The notes under the pieces: model-generated
The model's input: the letters and a program-made list of their open reading frames with translations, nothing else
What the model was told of the DNA's origin: nothing
The model's database searches: none
NCBI RefSeq assembly: GCF_024623725.1
Contig: NZ_JANKHG010000018.1
Location: 389,390 to 453,389, forward strand
Reading direction: 5' to 3'
DNA length: 64,000 bases
Origin: Limnobacter parvus
GTDB taxonomy: Bacteria; Pseudomonadota; Gammaproteobacteria; Burkholderiales; Burkholderiaceae_B
Shown: piece after piece, positions 50,469 to 58,635 of the stretch
How the letters are laid out: the number at the start of each line of letters is the position of its first letter
Numbering within the stretch: position 1 is the stretch's first letter
Translations under genes and position numbers: made by a program

Positions 50469-52998
50469 CGCGGTGCTTGTCCAGCAGTGCTTCCAGCGCA
50501 GGCAGTTTCAAAGGTTTGCTTAGCACTTTGTCGAACACCGACCAGTCTCGGCTGTGTGTGGTGGTGGATTCGTCTTCACCGGTTAGCGCATACACCAGCA
50601 AATCACCAAAGCGGCAATCGCTGCGAATTTGCAGTGTGGCGTCAATGCCATTCAGCACAGGCATGTTGATGTCCATCAGCACAAAGTCGATTTTGTCGCC
50701 TTGTGCCTTGATAATTTCAACCGCCTTTTTGCCATTTTCTGCCTCCAGGCATCGAATGCCGCGCTTGCTGAGCAAGGTGCGAATGACAGTTCGCGTCATC
50801 TTCACGTCTTCCACCAGAAGCACCACCAACTCAACGGGCTTTTCCGGGGTTGCAGGCAGCGTCTGCATGTCAAAGTGGGCAGTTTGACCCGATTCAATCC
50901 ACTTCAATATCGTTGCAGGTTGAAGCGGGCCTTGAACCGCAACAATTCGATTGGCGTAGGCTTGATGGTCCACAATTCGCAGGCGTCCGCTTGGTGCTGG
51001 CAGCACCAGAGCTTGGTGGCTGGGGTGTTCATCCAGGTGTGTGTGCGCAGTGTCTACATCGTCGGTTATCAACAAGACGCTTTGTGGCGCAATGTTGAAC
51101 CCCATGTATTCCAGCATTTCCCGCGCGTGTGCGTGGCAGCCTGGATGCGAAACGGCCAGTTGTACAGGCTGTTTGCCCAGTGGCTTGATGACTTCCCTGA
51201 ATTTTGAGTTCGCGGGTTTCAGGGGGATGTACAGCGTGGCTGTGGACCCCTTGCCTTCAACGCTTTGAATTTGCAGTGTTCCGCCAATGTGCTCCACCAG
51301 CGATTTGACCAGATTCAAGCCAAGCCCTGAACCGCCGTACAGGCGCGCGGTGGACGGGGTGGATTGGGCCAATTGTGCAAACAGGTCGGTGATGCTTTCT
51401 TCGGGAATACCAGGGCCAGTGTCTTCAACGGTGAACTTGACGACCTGGTTTGAAACCTGTTCAACATGCAGTTGAATGTGGCCTGTTTCTGTGAACTTGC
51501 AAGCATTGCTGACCAGGTTGCCCACCATTTGCTTGATCCGAAAAGCGTCGCCGAGCCAATACCTTCCCAGCTTGTTTTTCAAGTTGATTTTCAGCTCAAG
51601 GTCTTCATTTTTGGCGCTACCATACATGTGGTTGGACACACTGTAGATCAGTTCCCACAGGTCGAAATCGGCCTCTTCAAAATGCAGTTCGCCCCGGTCC
51701 AAGCGGAAAGAATCCAGCGAGTTGGTCAGCAAGTCGACAAGGTCTTCGGTGCAGTACTTCAGTTTCTCGGTCAGGTCTTTTTTGGTCTCGATGTCGCATT
51801 GCTCATCCAGCAAATTACACAGACCCAAAATGGTGTGCAGCGGGTTGCGAATTTCGTGGCTCATCATTGCGACGAATTGGCTTTTCGCTTCTGTAATTTG
51901 ATCAGCCCGGTTTTTGGCTTCAATCAAACGGGTTTTGGTGTGGGTGGATTCGGTGATGTCCATCAGGCACATCACGTAACTGGGTTTGTCCTGAATCGTG
52001 ACGGATTCACCCGAGCAGCCAAAGTACTTCTGGTTGTCGCTGGCCAAAAACTCAAGCGACAGCCGTTCCTGTTTGTGCACCGCCAGGCGAATGCGTTGTT
52101 CAATATTATTTTGTTGGGCTTCACACACAAACTGTTTACAAAATTCGCCAAGGTCTGCCATGGCTTCGTGACCAGAATGCAGCAACAGCTGGGCTTCAGG
52201 CGTTAGGCGAACTTCCGTGGTGTCGGGGTTAATCACAATACTGCCCACGTTGGCAATGTTGCTGGTCAGCTCCAGAAGTTTCTTTCGAAGCATCAGGTTT
52301 TGTTCCGCCCGGTGCTTTTCGGAAATGTCCTGGCCAATCGCGTAGAAGCCCTTGACTTCACCGTGTACGATGTCTGGCAAATATTGCACCAGAATGTTGC
52401 TGGGTTTGTCAGAGGTGCTGTCGTTCAATTTCACCGTGTACTCACAGTGTTGGCCAGCCAGTGCCTTGGTGATCAAAGGCATGGCTGTCTCAAGCCGGGC
52501 TGGGGAAAGCAGCGTACTGATGTGTTGGCCAAGCAGTTGTTCAGGTTTCACCGCAAACCACTTGGCGTAGGCTTTGTTTGAAAACCGGTTGTGCAGTGTG
52601 TGGTCCCAATAACCAAGCAGGTAAGGAACACCGTTGAGCAAGGATTGAAGGTCGCGTTGGGCCAGGTCTCGGGCTTTCTCGGCGTTTTCATGCTGAAGCA
52701 GGGAAGACTTGATGGTTCGGTTGCCGTACTCGAAGTAGACAAGAATCAGCAGGTTATTCAGCGACCAAAATGTGGTCACCAGCGCAACACTTTTCCATGC
52801 ATCTTCAGTTAACAGATGCGCGGTACTCATTTTCAAAAACCAATACGCCAGGTAGGGCGATATGCCCAGCAACACGGCGATAAGCTTGTAACGGCTTTGC
52901 CAATACCGAATGGAAGTTGTCATTAAGGTTCGCAAACGTAATTCACGGGTGGATGGCGACATCACAACAATGAATCCATGGAATCCCTTCTTGCGCAT
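50434..52998 (-). CDS. Hybrid sensor histidine kinase / response regulator
   Basis: About 854 residues from ATG 52998 (start uncertain: in-frame ATGs at 52962 and 52923 and TTG 53061 also precede the first membrane helix). Two transmembrane helices are followed by two PAS-like domains, then HisKA with FVAMMSHEIRNPLHTILGL (phospho-His), the HATPase with NLVSNACKF, VEDTGPGIPEE and GGSGLGLNLV, and a C-terminal REC domain with LLVEDVKMTR, FVLMDINMPVLNG (phospho-Asp) and the SKPL lysine. Cognate signal and output are unknown and no separate regulator is adjacent. It overlaps the convergent TauE gene by 35 bases. Confidence 0.87.
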   Translation of the reverse strand: MRKKGFHGFIVVMSPSTRELRLRTLMTTSIRYWQSRYKLIAVLLGISPYLAYWFLKMSTAHLLTEDAWKSVALVTTFWSLNNLLILVYFEYGNRTIKSSLLQHENAEKARDLAQRDLQSLLNGVPYLLGYWDHTLHNRFSNKAYAKWFAVKPEQLLGQHISTLLSPARLETAMPLITKALAGQHCEYTVKLNDSTSDKPSNILVQYLPDIVHGEVKGFYAIGQDISEKHRAEQNLMLRKKLLELTSNIANVGSIVINPDTTEVRLTPEAQLLLHSGHEAMADLGEFCKQFVCEAQQNNIEQRIRLAVHKQERLSLEFLASDNQKYFGCSGESVTIQDKPSYVMCLMDITESTHTKTRLIEAKNRADQITEAKSQFVAMMSHEIRNPLHTILGLCNLLDEQCDIETKKDLTEKLKYCTEDLVDLLTNSLDSFRLDRGELHFEEADFDLWELIYSVSNHMYGSAKNEDLELKINLKNKLGRYWLGDAFRIKQMVGNLVSNACKFTETGHIQLHVEQVSNQVVKFTVEDTGPGIPEESITDLFAQLAQSTPSTARLYGGSGLGLNLVKSLVEHIGGTLQIQSVEGKGSTATLYIPLKPANSKFREVIKPLGKQPVQLAVSHPGCHAHAREMLEYMGFNIAPQSVLLITDDVDTAHTHLDEHPSHQALVLPAPSGRLRIVDHQAYANRIVAVQGPLQPATILKWIESGQTAHFDMQTLPATPEKPVELVVLLVEDVKMTRTVIRTLLSKRGIRCLEAENGKKAVEIIKAQGDKIDFVLMDINMPVLNGIDATLQIRSDCRFGDLLVYALTGEDESTTTHSRDWSVFDKVLSKPLKLPALEALLDKHRATKAHATCSTR

Positions 52999-53144
52999 CG
53001 TCCTATATAGTGCGGTGCCATTGAAAGGCAAAACAACCCCCTTTTTTGTGATACCCCCCAACGGGGAAAGCGTGGTTCAGCCGTGGGGTACGCCCGATTT
53101 GGACCCGGGGCGTTAAACATGTTCAAGTCAAAAGGAGTTGTTGA

Positions 53145-53681
53145 ATGAGCATAAGAAAGAGTGTTTTTGTTGTTTCTTTATTGATGGCCGCCGCAAGCGC
53201 GCAGGCCCAAGCCAATGATGACCAGAAAGGATTGCCCGCCCTGATACAAGTGGCCGCTGGCAACACCCTGGTGCTTGAAGCCAGTGCGGAAGGCAAAATT
53301 ACTTATGAGTGCAGCAAGGAAAAAGACCCCCTGACCACTTACAAGTGGGTCATGGCGGGCCCCAAGGCCGTGCTGAAAAACAGCGACGGCAAAGAAATTG
53401 GCGACTATTCCGGTCCGCCCGCGCGCTGGGCCTCCAAAGATGGTTCGTTTGTAACCGGTTCGCAGGTGGCTGTTTCCCGCAATGGCGGCAAGAATATTCC
53501 TTACCAGTTGGTGAAAGCCGACGTTTCAGGCGGTATGGGCATCATGACCACGGTTAGCTATGTGCAGCGTGTGAACACGCAGGGTGGTGTTGCACCTTCG
53601 AAAAAGTGCACGGCCGACAATGCGGGCGACAAAGTGGATGTGGATTACAAGGCGGATTACAAGTTCTGGAAAGCAAACTAG
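53145..53681 (+). CDS. DUF3455 exported protein
   Basis: A 178-residue exported protein with a signal peptide (residues 1-22, AQA-Q). VAAGNTLVLEASAEGKITYECSK, YKWVMAGPKAVLKNSDGKEIG, YSGPPARWASKDGSFVTGSQV and NIPYQLVKADVSGG...GVAPSKKCTADNAG are the DUF3455 fingerprint. Function is unknown. It has an AAAAGGAG site and its own promoter region, and is followed by a stem-loop. Confidence 0.88.
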   Translation: MSIRKSVFVVSLLMAAASAQAQANDDQKGLPALIQVAAGNTLVLEASAEGKITYECSKEKDPLTTYKWVMAGPKAVLKNSDGKEIGDYSGPPARWASKDGSFVTGSQVAVSRNGGKNIPYQLVKADVSGGMGIMTTVSYVQRVNTQGGVAPSKKCTADNAGDKVDVDYKADYKFWKAN

Positions 53682-53698
53682 AGTTGCTTGTAGTTGAG

Positions 53699-53735
53699 CG
53701 CAATCATCCGACTTCTGAATCGTCGAATGATTGCG
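53699..53735. terminator. Stem-loop between convergent DUF3455 gene and tarD
   Basis: Arms CAATCATCCGAC (53701-53712) and GTCGAATGATTG (53722-53733) pair at 11 of 12 positions, extended by flanking CG. It sits between two convergent genes, where a shared terminator is expected. A clear T-run is lacking. Confidence 0.5.
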
Positions 53736-53743
53736 TCGCGTGC

Positions 53744-54910
53744 TTATTCCGCCAATTTACGCATCTCACAAATCAGATCTGATTTGTTTTCGAAACCGAT
53801 ACCCGGCAATTCAGGCAAAGTAACGTACCCAGCTTCAACTTTCACACCGTCTGGAAAGCCGCCGTAGGGTTGAAACAAATCTGGATACGATTCGTTGCCA
53901 CCCAAACCCAGGCCCGCTGCAATGTTCAATGACATTTGGTGCCCGCCATGCGGAATGCAGCGGCTCGCCGACCAGCCGTGTTCTTTCAGCATGTCCAGTG
54001 TGCGTAAATATTCAACCAAGCCATAGCTTAGCGCGCAGTCAAATTGCAACCAGTCGCGATCAGGGCGCATTCCGCCGTGGCGAATCAGGTTGCGTGCGTC
54101 TTGCATGGAGAAAAGGTTCTCGCCGGTGGCCATTGGATTCTTATAGTAATTGCGCAGTGTGGCCTGCAGTTCAAAATCCAGCGGGTCACCCGCTTCTTCA
54201 TACCAAAACAGGTCGTACTGCGACAGTGCCTTTGCATATTTGATGGCAGTGTCCAGATCAAAGCGGCCATTGGCATCCACAGCCAGTTTTTGGCCATCTT
54301 GAAGCACGCTCAAGATTGAATCGATTCGGCGCAAGTCTTCATCCAGCGAAGCACCGCCAATTTTCTTTTTCACGACGGTGTATCCGCGGTCGATGTAGCT
54401 GCGCATTTCATCTTTCAGCTTCTCGTGGTCCTGACCGGGGTAGTAGTAGCCACCAGCGGCGTACACGAAAATTTTACAATTCGCTTCGCCATTTCCATAA
54501 CGGTCTGCAAGCAACCGAAACAAAGGTTTGTCTGCAATCTTGGCCACTGCATCCCACACCGCCATGTCGATGGTGCCAATGGCCACAGAACGCTCACCGT
54601 GCCCACCTGGCTTCTCGTTGGTGAACATGCAATTCCAGATTTTGTGTGGATCCAGGTTCTCGCCGGTGTCGCTCATTAGCGTTGCGGGGTCGGCCTCCAT
54701 GATTCGGGGAATGAATCGTTCGCGCATCAATTTGCCCTGGCCATAGCGACCGTTTGAATTGAAGCCATAACCAATCACGGGTTTTCCGTTGCGAATAACA
54801 TCGGTCACAACTGCGACCAAACTCAGCGTCATTTTGCTGAAGTCGATGTACGCATTTCGAATTGGCGAGCTGATTGGTATGGTTTTCTCGCGGATTTCAA
54901 CTATTTTCAT
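53744..54910 (-). CDS. tarD: D(-)-tartrate dehydratase (enolase superfamily)
   Basis: A 388-residue enzyme closely like characterised D-tartrate dehydratase. It has SSPIRNAYIDFSKMTLSLVAV, Lys183 of VVKKKIGG as base, metal ligands Asp212 (AVDANG), Glu238 (FWYEE) and Glu264 (TGENLF), and His321 (RCIPHGGHQ) as acid/base. It converts D-tartrate to oxaloacetate with Mg2+. Length equals the reference enzyme. The LysR gene on the other side of the 109-base gap is the likely regulator. Its neighbours contain no tartrate transporter, so uptake may rely on the TRAP or DAACS systems. Confidence 0.93.
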   Translation of the reverse strand: MKIVEIREKTIPISSPIRNAYIDFSKMTLSLVAVVTDVIRNGKPVIGYGFNSNGRYGQGKLMRERFIPRIMEADPATLMSDTGENLDPHKIWNCMFTNEKPGGHGERSVAIGTIDMAVWDAVAKIADKPLFRLLADRYGNGEANCKIFVYAAGGYYYPGQDHEKLKDEMRSYIDRGYTVVKKKIGGASLDEDLRRIDSILSVLQDGQKLAVDANGRFDLDTAIKYAKALSQYDLFWYEEAGDPLDFELQATLRNYYKNPMATGENLFSMQDARNLIRHGGMRPDRDWLQFDCALSYGLVEYLRTLDMLKEHGWSASRCIPHGGHQMSLNIAAGLGLGGNESYPDLFQPYGGFPDGVKVEAGYVTLPELPGIGFENKSDLICEMRKLAE

Positions 54911-55019
54911 TTTGCATCTCCCTTGATGTTCGAAGGCCTGAAATTCGGCTTCTGTGGTGCAAGAATAGTTTTAAGTTCATACTGTGTGTTTAATCCATTA
55001 TTTAAATCATTATTAAGTT
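54911..55019. promoter_or_regulatory. Divergent tarD/LysR control region
   Basis: An AT-rich 109-base gap with an ATTATTTAAATCATTA near-palindrome and other inverted repeats of the kind LysR tetramers bind. The two start codons face away from each other, so a shared operator is expected. Individual sites are not certain. Confidence 0.4.
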
Positions 55020-55916
55020 TTGCTTAAAACTGCGACCTTTTCCGAACTGGAGTTTTTTGTACTTCTCAACAGGCTGGGAAGTTTGTCTGCTGCCGCCCGG
55101 GCCATGAACATTACGCCCCCCGCAGCCACAATGCGGCTGGCCTCGATGGAGAAGCGGCTTGGCGCGCGATTGTTGAATCGCAGTACACGAAAAATCAGCC
55201 TGACCCCCGAGGGGGAAATTTACCTTCAACATGCAATTCGGCTGGTTGCAGAACTGCAAGAGCTGGATGAACTCATTCTGGACAGTCGGCGTGCGCCGCG
55301 CGGCATTTTGCGCGTGAATGCGCCGCTGGGATTTGGCCGCACCATCCTTGCGCCCTTGGTGTCTGAATTCACTGCAGAATACCCCGAGGTTGAAATTCAA
55401 CTCGAAGTAACAGACCGGCCAATTGATCTGATTGAAACCGGTTTTGATTTGGCCATTCGGTTTGGGGAGTTGCCCGACAACCGGATCAATGCCCGCCGAA
55501 TCATGTCGAATCGGCGGTTCATGTGCGCAGCGCCTGCTTATCTGGAAAAGCATGGTGTGCCCAAAACACTGGCGGATTTGGCCAAGCACCGCTGTATCGT
55601 GCACAGGCAAAATGATGATGCATATGGTGTGTGGCGTTTTCTGGTGAATGGGCAAACCGAGTTTGTGAAAGTGCACAGTGCATTGTCGAGCAATGACGGC
55701 GACATTGTTCAAGGCTGGGCACTTGATGGCCAAGGCATTGTGATTCGCTCGGAATGGGACGTTACAAAATACCTTGAAAGCGGTCGATTGCGCCGGGTGT
55801 TGCCAGCGTTCAAATTGCCCAGCGCCGATTTGTATGCGTACTACCCCAGCAAACAAAACCAGGCTGCACGCGTGCGGATCTTCATCGATTTTCTGGTTAA
55901 GAAGCTTGCGGCGTAG
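55020..55916 (+). CDS. LysR-family transcriptional regulator (probable tarD regulator)
   Basis: A 298-residue regulator starting at TTG 55020. The winged helix-turn-helix is at residues about 5-63 (FSELEFFVLLNRLGSLSAAARAMNITPPAATMRLA), followed by the effector-binding domain with PIDLIETGFDLAIRFGEL. The start is the usual place, though TTG is unusual. It is divergent from tarD and presumably activates it in response to tartrate (inference). It resembles the truncated regulator at 1-663. Confidence 0.9.
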   Translation: MLKTATFSELEFFVLLNRLGSLSAAARAMNITPPAATMRLASMEKRLGARLLNRSTRKISLTPEGEIYLQHAIRLVAELQELDELILDSRRAPRGILRVNAPLGFGRTILAPLVSEFTAEYPEVEIQLEVTDRPIDLIETGFDLAIRFGELPDNRINARRIMSNRRFMCAAPAYLEKHGVPKTLADLAKHRCIVHRQNDDAYGVWRFLVNGQTEFVKVHSALSSNDGDIVQGWALDGQGIVIRSEWDVTKYLESGRLRRVLPAFKLPSADLYAYYPSKQNQAARVRIFIDFLVKKLAA

Positions 55917-55968
55917 GGATTATTTAATTGAACGGGCGTTGGTGGAGAAGTAGTTTGAGGTTGGGGTT

Positions 55969-56262
55969 TCAGGCGTTTGCCAATCGAAGCTTCCCCACCC
56001 GGCGAAGATCTACATTTTTGCGTGCCACCCACAGATCGTAAGCGTCTTGCATGGCGAGCCAACTTTCAGGAGATCGACCGATCGCTTTAGAAAGCCGCAA
56101 CGCCATTTCTGGCGTTACCCGGCTGCTTCCGTTGAGAATACGGCTGAGGGTAGACGGAGCCACATCCAGTTTCTCTGCAAGTTCCCGCCCACTGATTCCA
56201 TGCGGTTCAAGGTAAACACCGGTGATGAATTCACCTGGGTGAGGTGGGTTATGCATGCTCAT
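55969..56262 (-). CDS. higA: HigA-family antitoxin
   Basis: A 97-residue protein with the VapI/HigA pattern: HPGEFITGVYLEPHGISGRELAEKLDVAPSTLSRILNGSSRVTPEMALRLSKAIG, a helix-turn-helix of about residues 20-75. It neutralises the HigB toxin encoded upstream and represses the operon through the dyad at 56548-56566. The start overlaps the higB stop by one base (TAATG), so it is translationally coupled. Confidence 0.92.
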   Translation of the reverse strand: MSMHNPPHPGEFITGVYLEPHGISGRELAEKLDVAPSTLSRILNGSSRVTPEMALRLSKAIGRSPESWLAMQDAYDLWVARKNVDLRRVGKLRLANA

Positions 56263-56540
56263 TAGTGATAATCCTCATAGTCCAGCACGTGGACGTTGCC
56301 ATCACGAAATTCAAATGTTAAGCGCCAGTTACCGTTCACCGATATCGACCAACGGCCATGCATTTCGCCCTTGAGTGGGTGAAGTGAAAAGCCCGGAATA
56401 TCGATATCGTTGATGGTCTCAGCGGTATCTAGGGCTGCCAGTTGCAAGCGAAGGCGCTTACCATGATTTGCTTGAATGCCAGCGGTGCTGCCAATTTCAA
56501 AGAACTTGCGAAGTCCCTTATGTTTGAAAGATAGAATCAT
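56262..56540 (-). CDS. higB: HigB-family mRNA interferase toxin
   Basis: A 92-residue toxin with the RelE-like HigB pattern: MILSFKHKGLRKFFEIGSTAGI at the N-terminus, KRLRLQLAALDTAETINDIDIPGFSLHPLKG and the C-terminal core GRWSISVNGNWRLTFEFRDGNVHVLDYEDYH. This looks complete, unlike the cassette toxin at 9151. ATG 56540 begins the conserved sequence. The pair lies next to the GC-rich restriction island and could help stabilise it (inference). Confidence 0.92.
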   Translation of the reverse strand: MILSFKHKGLRKFFEIGSTAGIQANHGKRLRLQLAALDTAETINDIDIPGFSLHPLKGEMHGRWSISVNGNWRLTFEFRDGNVHVLDYEDYH

Positions 56541-56547
56541 AGTGTAT

Positions 56548-56566
56548 TGTTGCGTATTGCGCAACA
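56548..56566. promoter_or_regulatory. Palindromic operator of higBA
   Basis: TGTTGCG-TATTG-CGCAACA, a perfect 7+7 dyad immediately upstream of the higB start codon on the minus strand. This is the expected binding site for the HigA dimer. Confidence 0.6.
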
Positions 56567-56567
56567 C

Positions 56568-56928
56568 GCATAATTGTTGAATGCGCTGCTATGAGTTGGT
56601 GACTTTTGTGGGGATGTAGTTCAATTCTGACTGCGATTCAACTGGCGTCGAGTATGTGACTGCTCTTCTACGAAAGCGGTCATTGGCCACTGCCGGCGAC
56701 TGAACGGCAGATGCGCCATCCTCACTCATTCAGTCCTCATTGCCAATTTGGCAGCAGCTTGCAAAGAGCATATTACGTCCGGACAGAATTGATATGCACT
56801 AGCAGACGGTAAAACCATTGCCGTCAGGTGCAGCTCGGCGTTAGGCCAGCGAATCAGTTACAATTTCCGACGAAACAGGCTGCGTTGCGTGGTATAAGGA
56901 GGCTTGAGACGCCTTACGGTTTCGCTCC
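56568..56928. other. Intergenic region before the restriction-like island
   Basis: 361 bases without a supportable gene. It contains a CTGCCG/CGGCAG stem-loop (56690-56710), a GTTAGGC motif (56840-56846) resembling an integron core, and an AGGAGG (about 56896-56901) some 28 bases before the first gene. No promoter is obvious. Base composition rises to higher GC towards the island. Confidence 0.5.
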
Positions 56929-58635
56929 ATGCAGCTGGTCCTGGCGCATGTTCCCTATATGAGATACCGGATGTCCATCCAAACCGAGCTGCGCAAGTCG
57001 CAGCCCAGCAAGACCAACGAAAAGCCCAGCCCCCACGCTGCCGGCCTGTCCTCCTCGACGGGCAAGAACTCCAGCGCTCAGACTTCCGACGACAAGCTGA
57101 TCCGGGACAAGCTGCAGCGCATACAGAACGGCGGAGAGATCCGCTACATGGACATGTTTGCCGGATGTGGCGGCATCTCCCTGGGCCTACTGACCGCCGG
57201 TTTCACGCCGGTCGCATCCATCGAAATGGACCCGTGGGCTGCGAAGTCGCACGGAGCCAATTTCGGCTCTCGCTCAGTCGGAGGTGACAAGGAAGCGCAC
57301 CACGCCCCGCGAGATGCAGTGACCGAAACCGCAGACACCGTCTTCGGCGATCTCGGGTTGCAGGGCGCCACGGACCACCAGATCGATGTACTCGTCGGCG
57401 GACCGCCCTGTCAGGCGTTTGCCCGTGTAGGCCGGGCCAAGCTCCGCGAGCAGGCGCGCCTGCGTGAAGAGGTAACGGCAGACCAGGCCTTCCTCGTAGA
57501 CGGTCGGGTGAGCCTGTGGGAGCGGTACGTCGCATTCATCCGGGCGACAAAGCCTGTTGCTCTACTGATGGAAAACGTACCTGACATCCTTAATCATGGC
57601 GGCACCAACGTCGCAGAGCTAGTCTCGAAGAGCCTCGTCGATGAAGGCTACGACGTTGCTTACACGCTGCTGAACTCCGTCTGGTATGGGGTTCCGCAAA
57701 TGCGGGAGCGGATGATTCTTGTCGGCATCCACCGGGCTGCCGGCATCAAACCCCGGTTTCCCGTGCCGACGCACTACCTCGTCCTGCCTTCCGGCTACAC
57801 CAGTTCCAAGAACGCCGCCCGCCGCGTGCTGAAGGCAGAAGGCTCTGCGCACCATCGCTGGATCCCGGACCCGGCGCCCGAGTATCCCGCAGCGACATCA
57901 GCATCCGAGGCCCTTGCAGATCTCCCGCCGCGGTTCGCCAAGGAGCTGCTGCGTACCGGCGCCATCCGACGCGGGGCAAAAGATCCATCTGAAGCTGTCG
58001 AGTACACCACTGAGACACCTACAACTGCCTATTCACGCCTGATGCGCGAGTGGAAGGGCTTTGCGACCAAGTCGACGACCGGACACGTCTTTCGATATCT
58101 CCCCCGGGACTACAAGATCTTTGCCGAGATCGAGCCCGGTTGGGAGTACCCGCAGGTCCACGCCTATGTCGAGCAGAAGATTGCGACTTGGCTTACAAAC
58201 CGCAAGAAGAGCGGTCTGTCCACTGACCCGCGAAATCCGGAAGTCAGCTCCTATATCGCGGCTTGGCGTATTCCTTATGATCCGGGAAAGTTTCCGAACA
58301 AGTGGTGGAAGCTCCGCGCAGATGCCCCTGTCCGCACGCTGATGGCGCACCTCGGCAAGGACTCCTATTCCCACATCCACTTCGACTCGGATCAAGCACG
58401 CACCATCACCGTCCGCGAAGCTGCGCGGCTCCAGTCCTTCCCTGACGGCTTTGTTTTCAAGGGCTCGATGAACCCTGCATTCAAGCAGATCGGCAACGCC
58501 GTGCCGCCACTGTTTGCCTATGCCATTGCTCGCGGAATCCGGGAGTGCCTGGGTGCCCCAGAAACACCAGACATGCGCGTATCCCTGCTGGGGCTGGACC
58601 CATCACAGATCAAGACCACCGAGGGGACGAAATGA
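56929..58635 (+). CDS. DNA cytosine-5 methyltransferase
   Basis: A 568-residue C5-methyltransferase: motif I DMFAGCGGISLG, motif IV VGGPPCQAFARVGRA with the catalytic Cys, motif VI LLMENVP, motif VIII QMRERMILVG and motif X FKQIGNAVPPLFA. The target-recognition region lies between VIII and X. ATG 56929 is the first in the frame after a stop; 56959 and 56971 (MSIQTE) are alternatives, giving slightly shorter proteins. It protects self DNA in the restriction-like operon. The stop overlaps the next gene by 4 bases. GC is higher than the host genes, suggesting transfer. Confidence 0.93.
   Translation: MQLVLAHVPYMRYRMSIQTELRKSQPSKTNEKPSPHAAGLSSSTGKNSSAQTSDDKLIRDKLQRIQNGGEIRYMDMFAGCGGISLGLLTAGFTPVASIEMDPWAAKSHGANFGSRSVGGDKEAHHAPRDAVTETADTVFGDLGLQGATDHQIDVLVGGPPCQAFARVGRAKLREQARLREEVTADQAFLVDGRVSLWERYVAFIRATKPVALLMENVPDILNHGGTNVAELVSKSLVDEGYDVAYTLLNSVWYGVPQMRERMILVGIHRAAGIKPRFPVPTHYLVLPSGYTSSKNAARRVLKAEGSAHHRWIPDPAPEYPAATSASEALADLPPRFAKELLRTGAIRRGAKDPSEAVEYTTETPTTAYSRLMREWKGFATKSTTGHVFRYLPRDYKIFAEIEPGWEYPQVHAYVEQKIATWLTNRKKSGLSTDPRNPEVSSYIAAWRIPYDPGKFPNKWWKLRADAPVRTLMAHLGKDSYSHIHFDSDQARTITVREAARLQSFPDGFVFKGSMNPAFKQIGNAVPPLFAYAIARGIRECLGAPETPDMRVSLLGLDPSQIKTTEGTK

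Noticed and set aside
56840..56846. GTTAGGC motif before the restriction-like island, like an integron core site.
   Set aside because: A left-hand box (ACTGAAC at about 56698) is degenerate and no convincing internal inverted repeat joins them; the 7-mer is expected by chance. Not called an attC.
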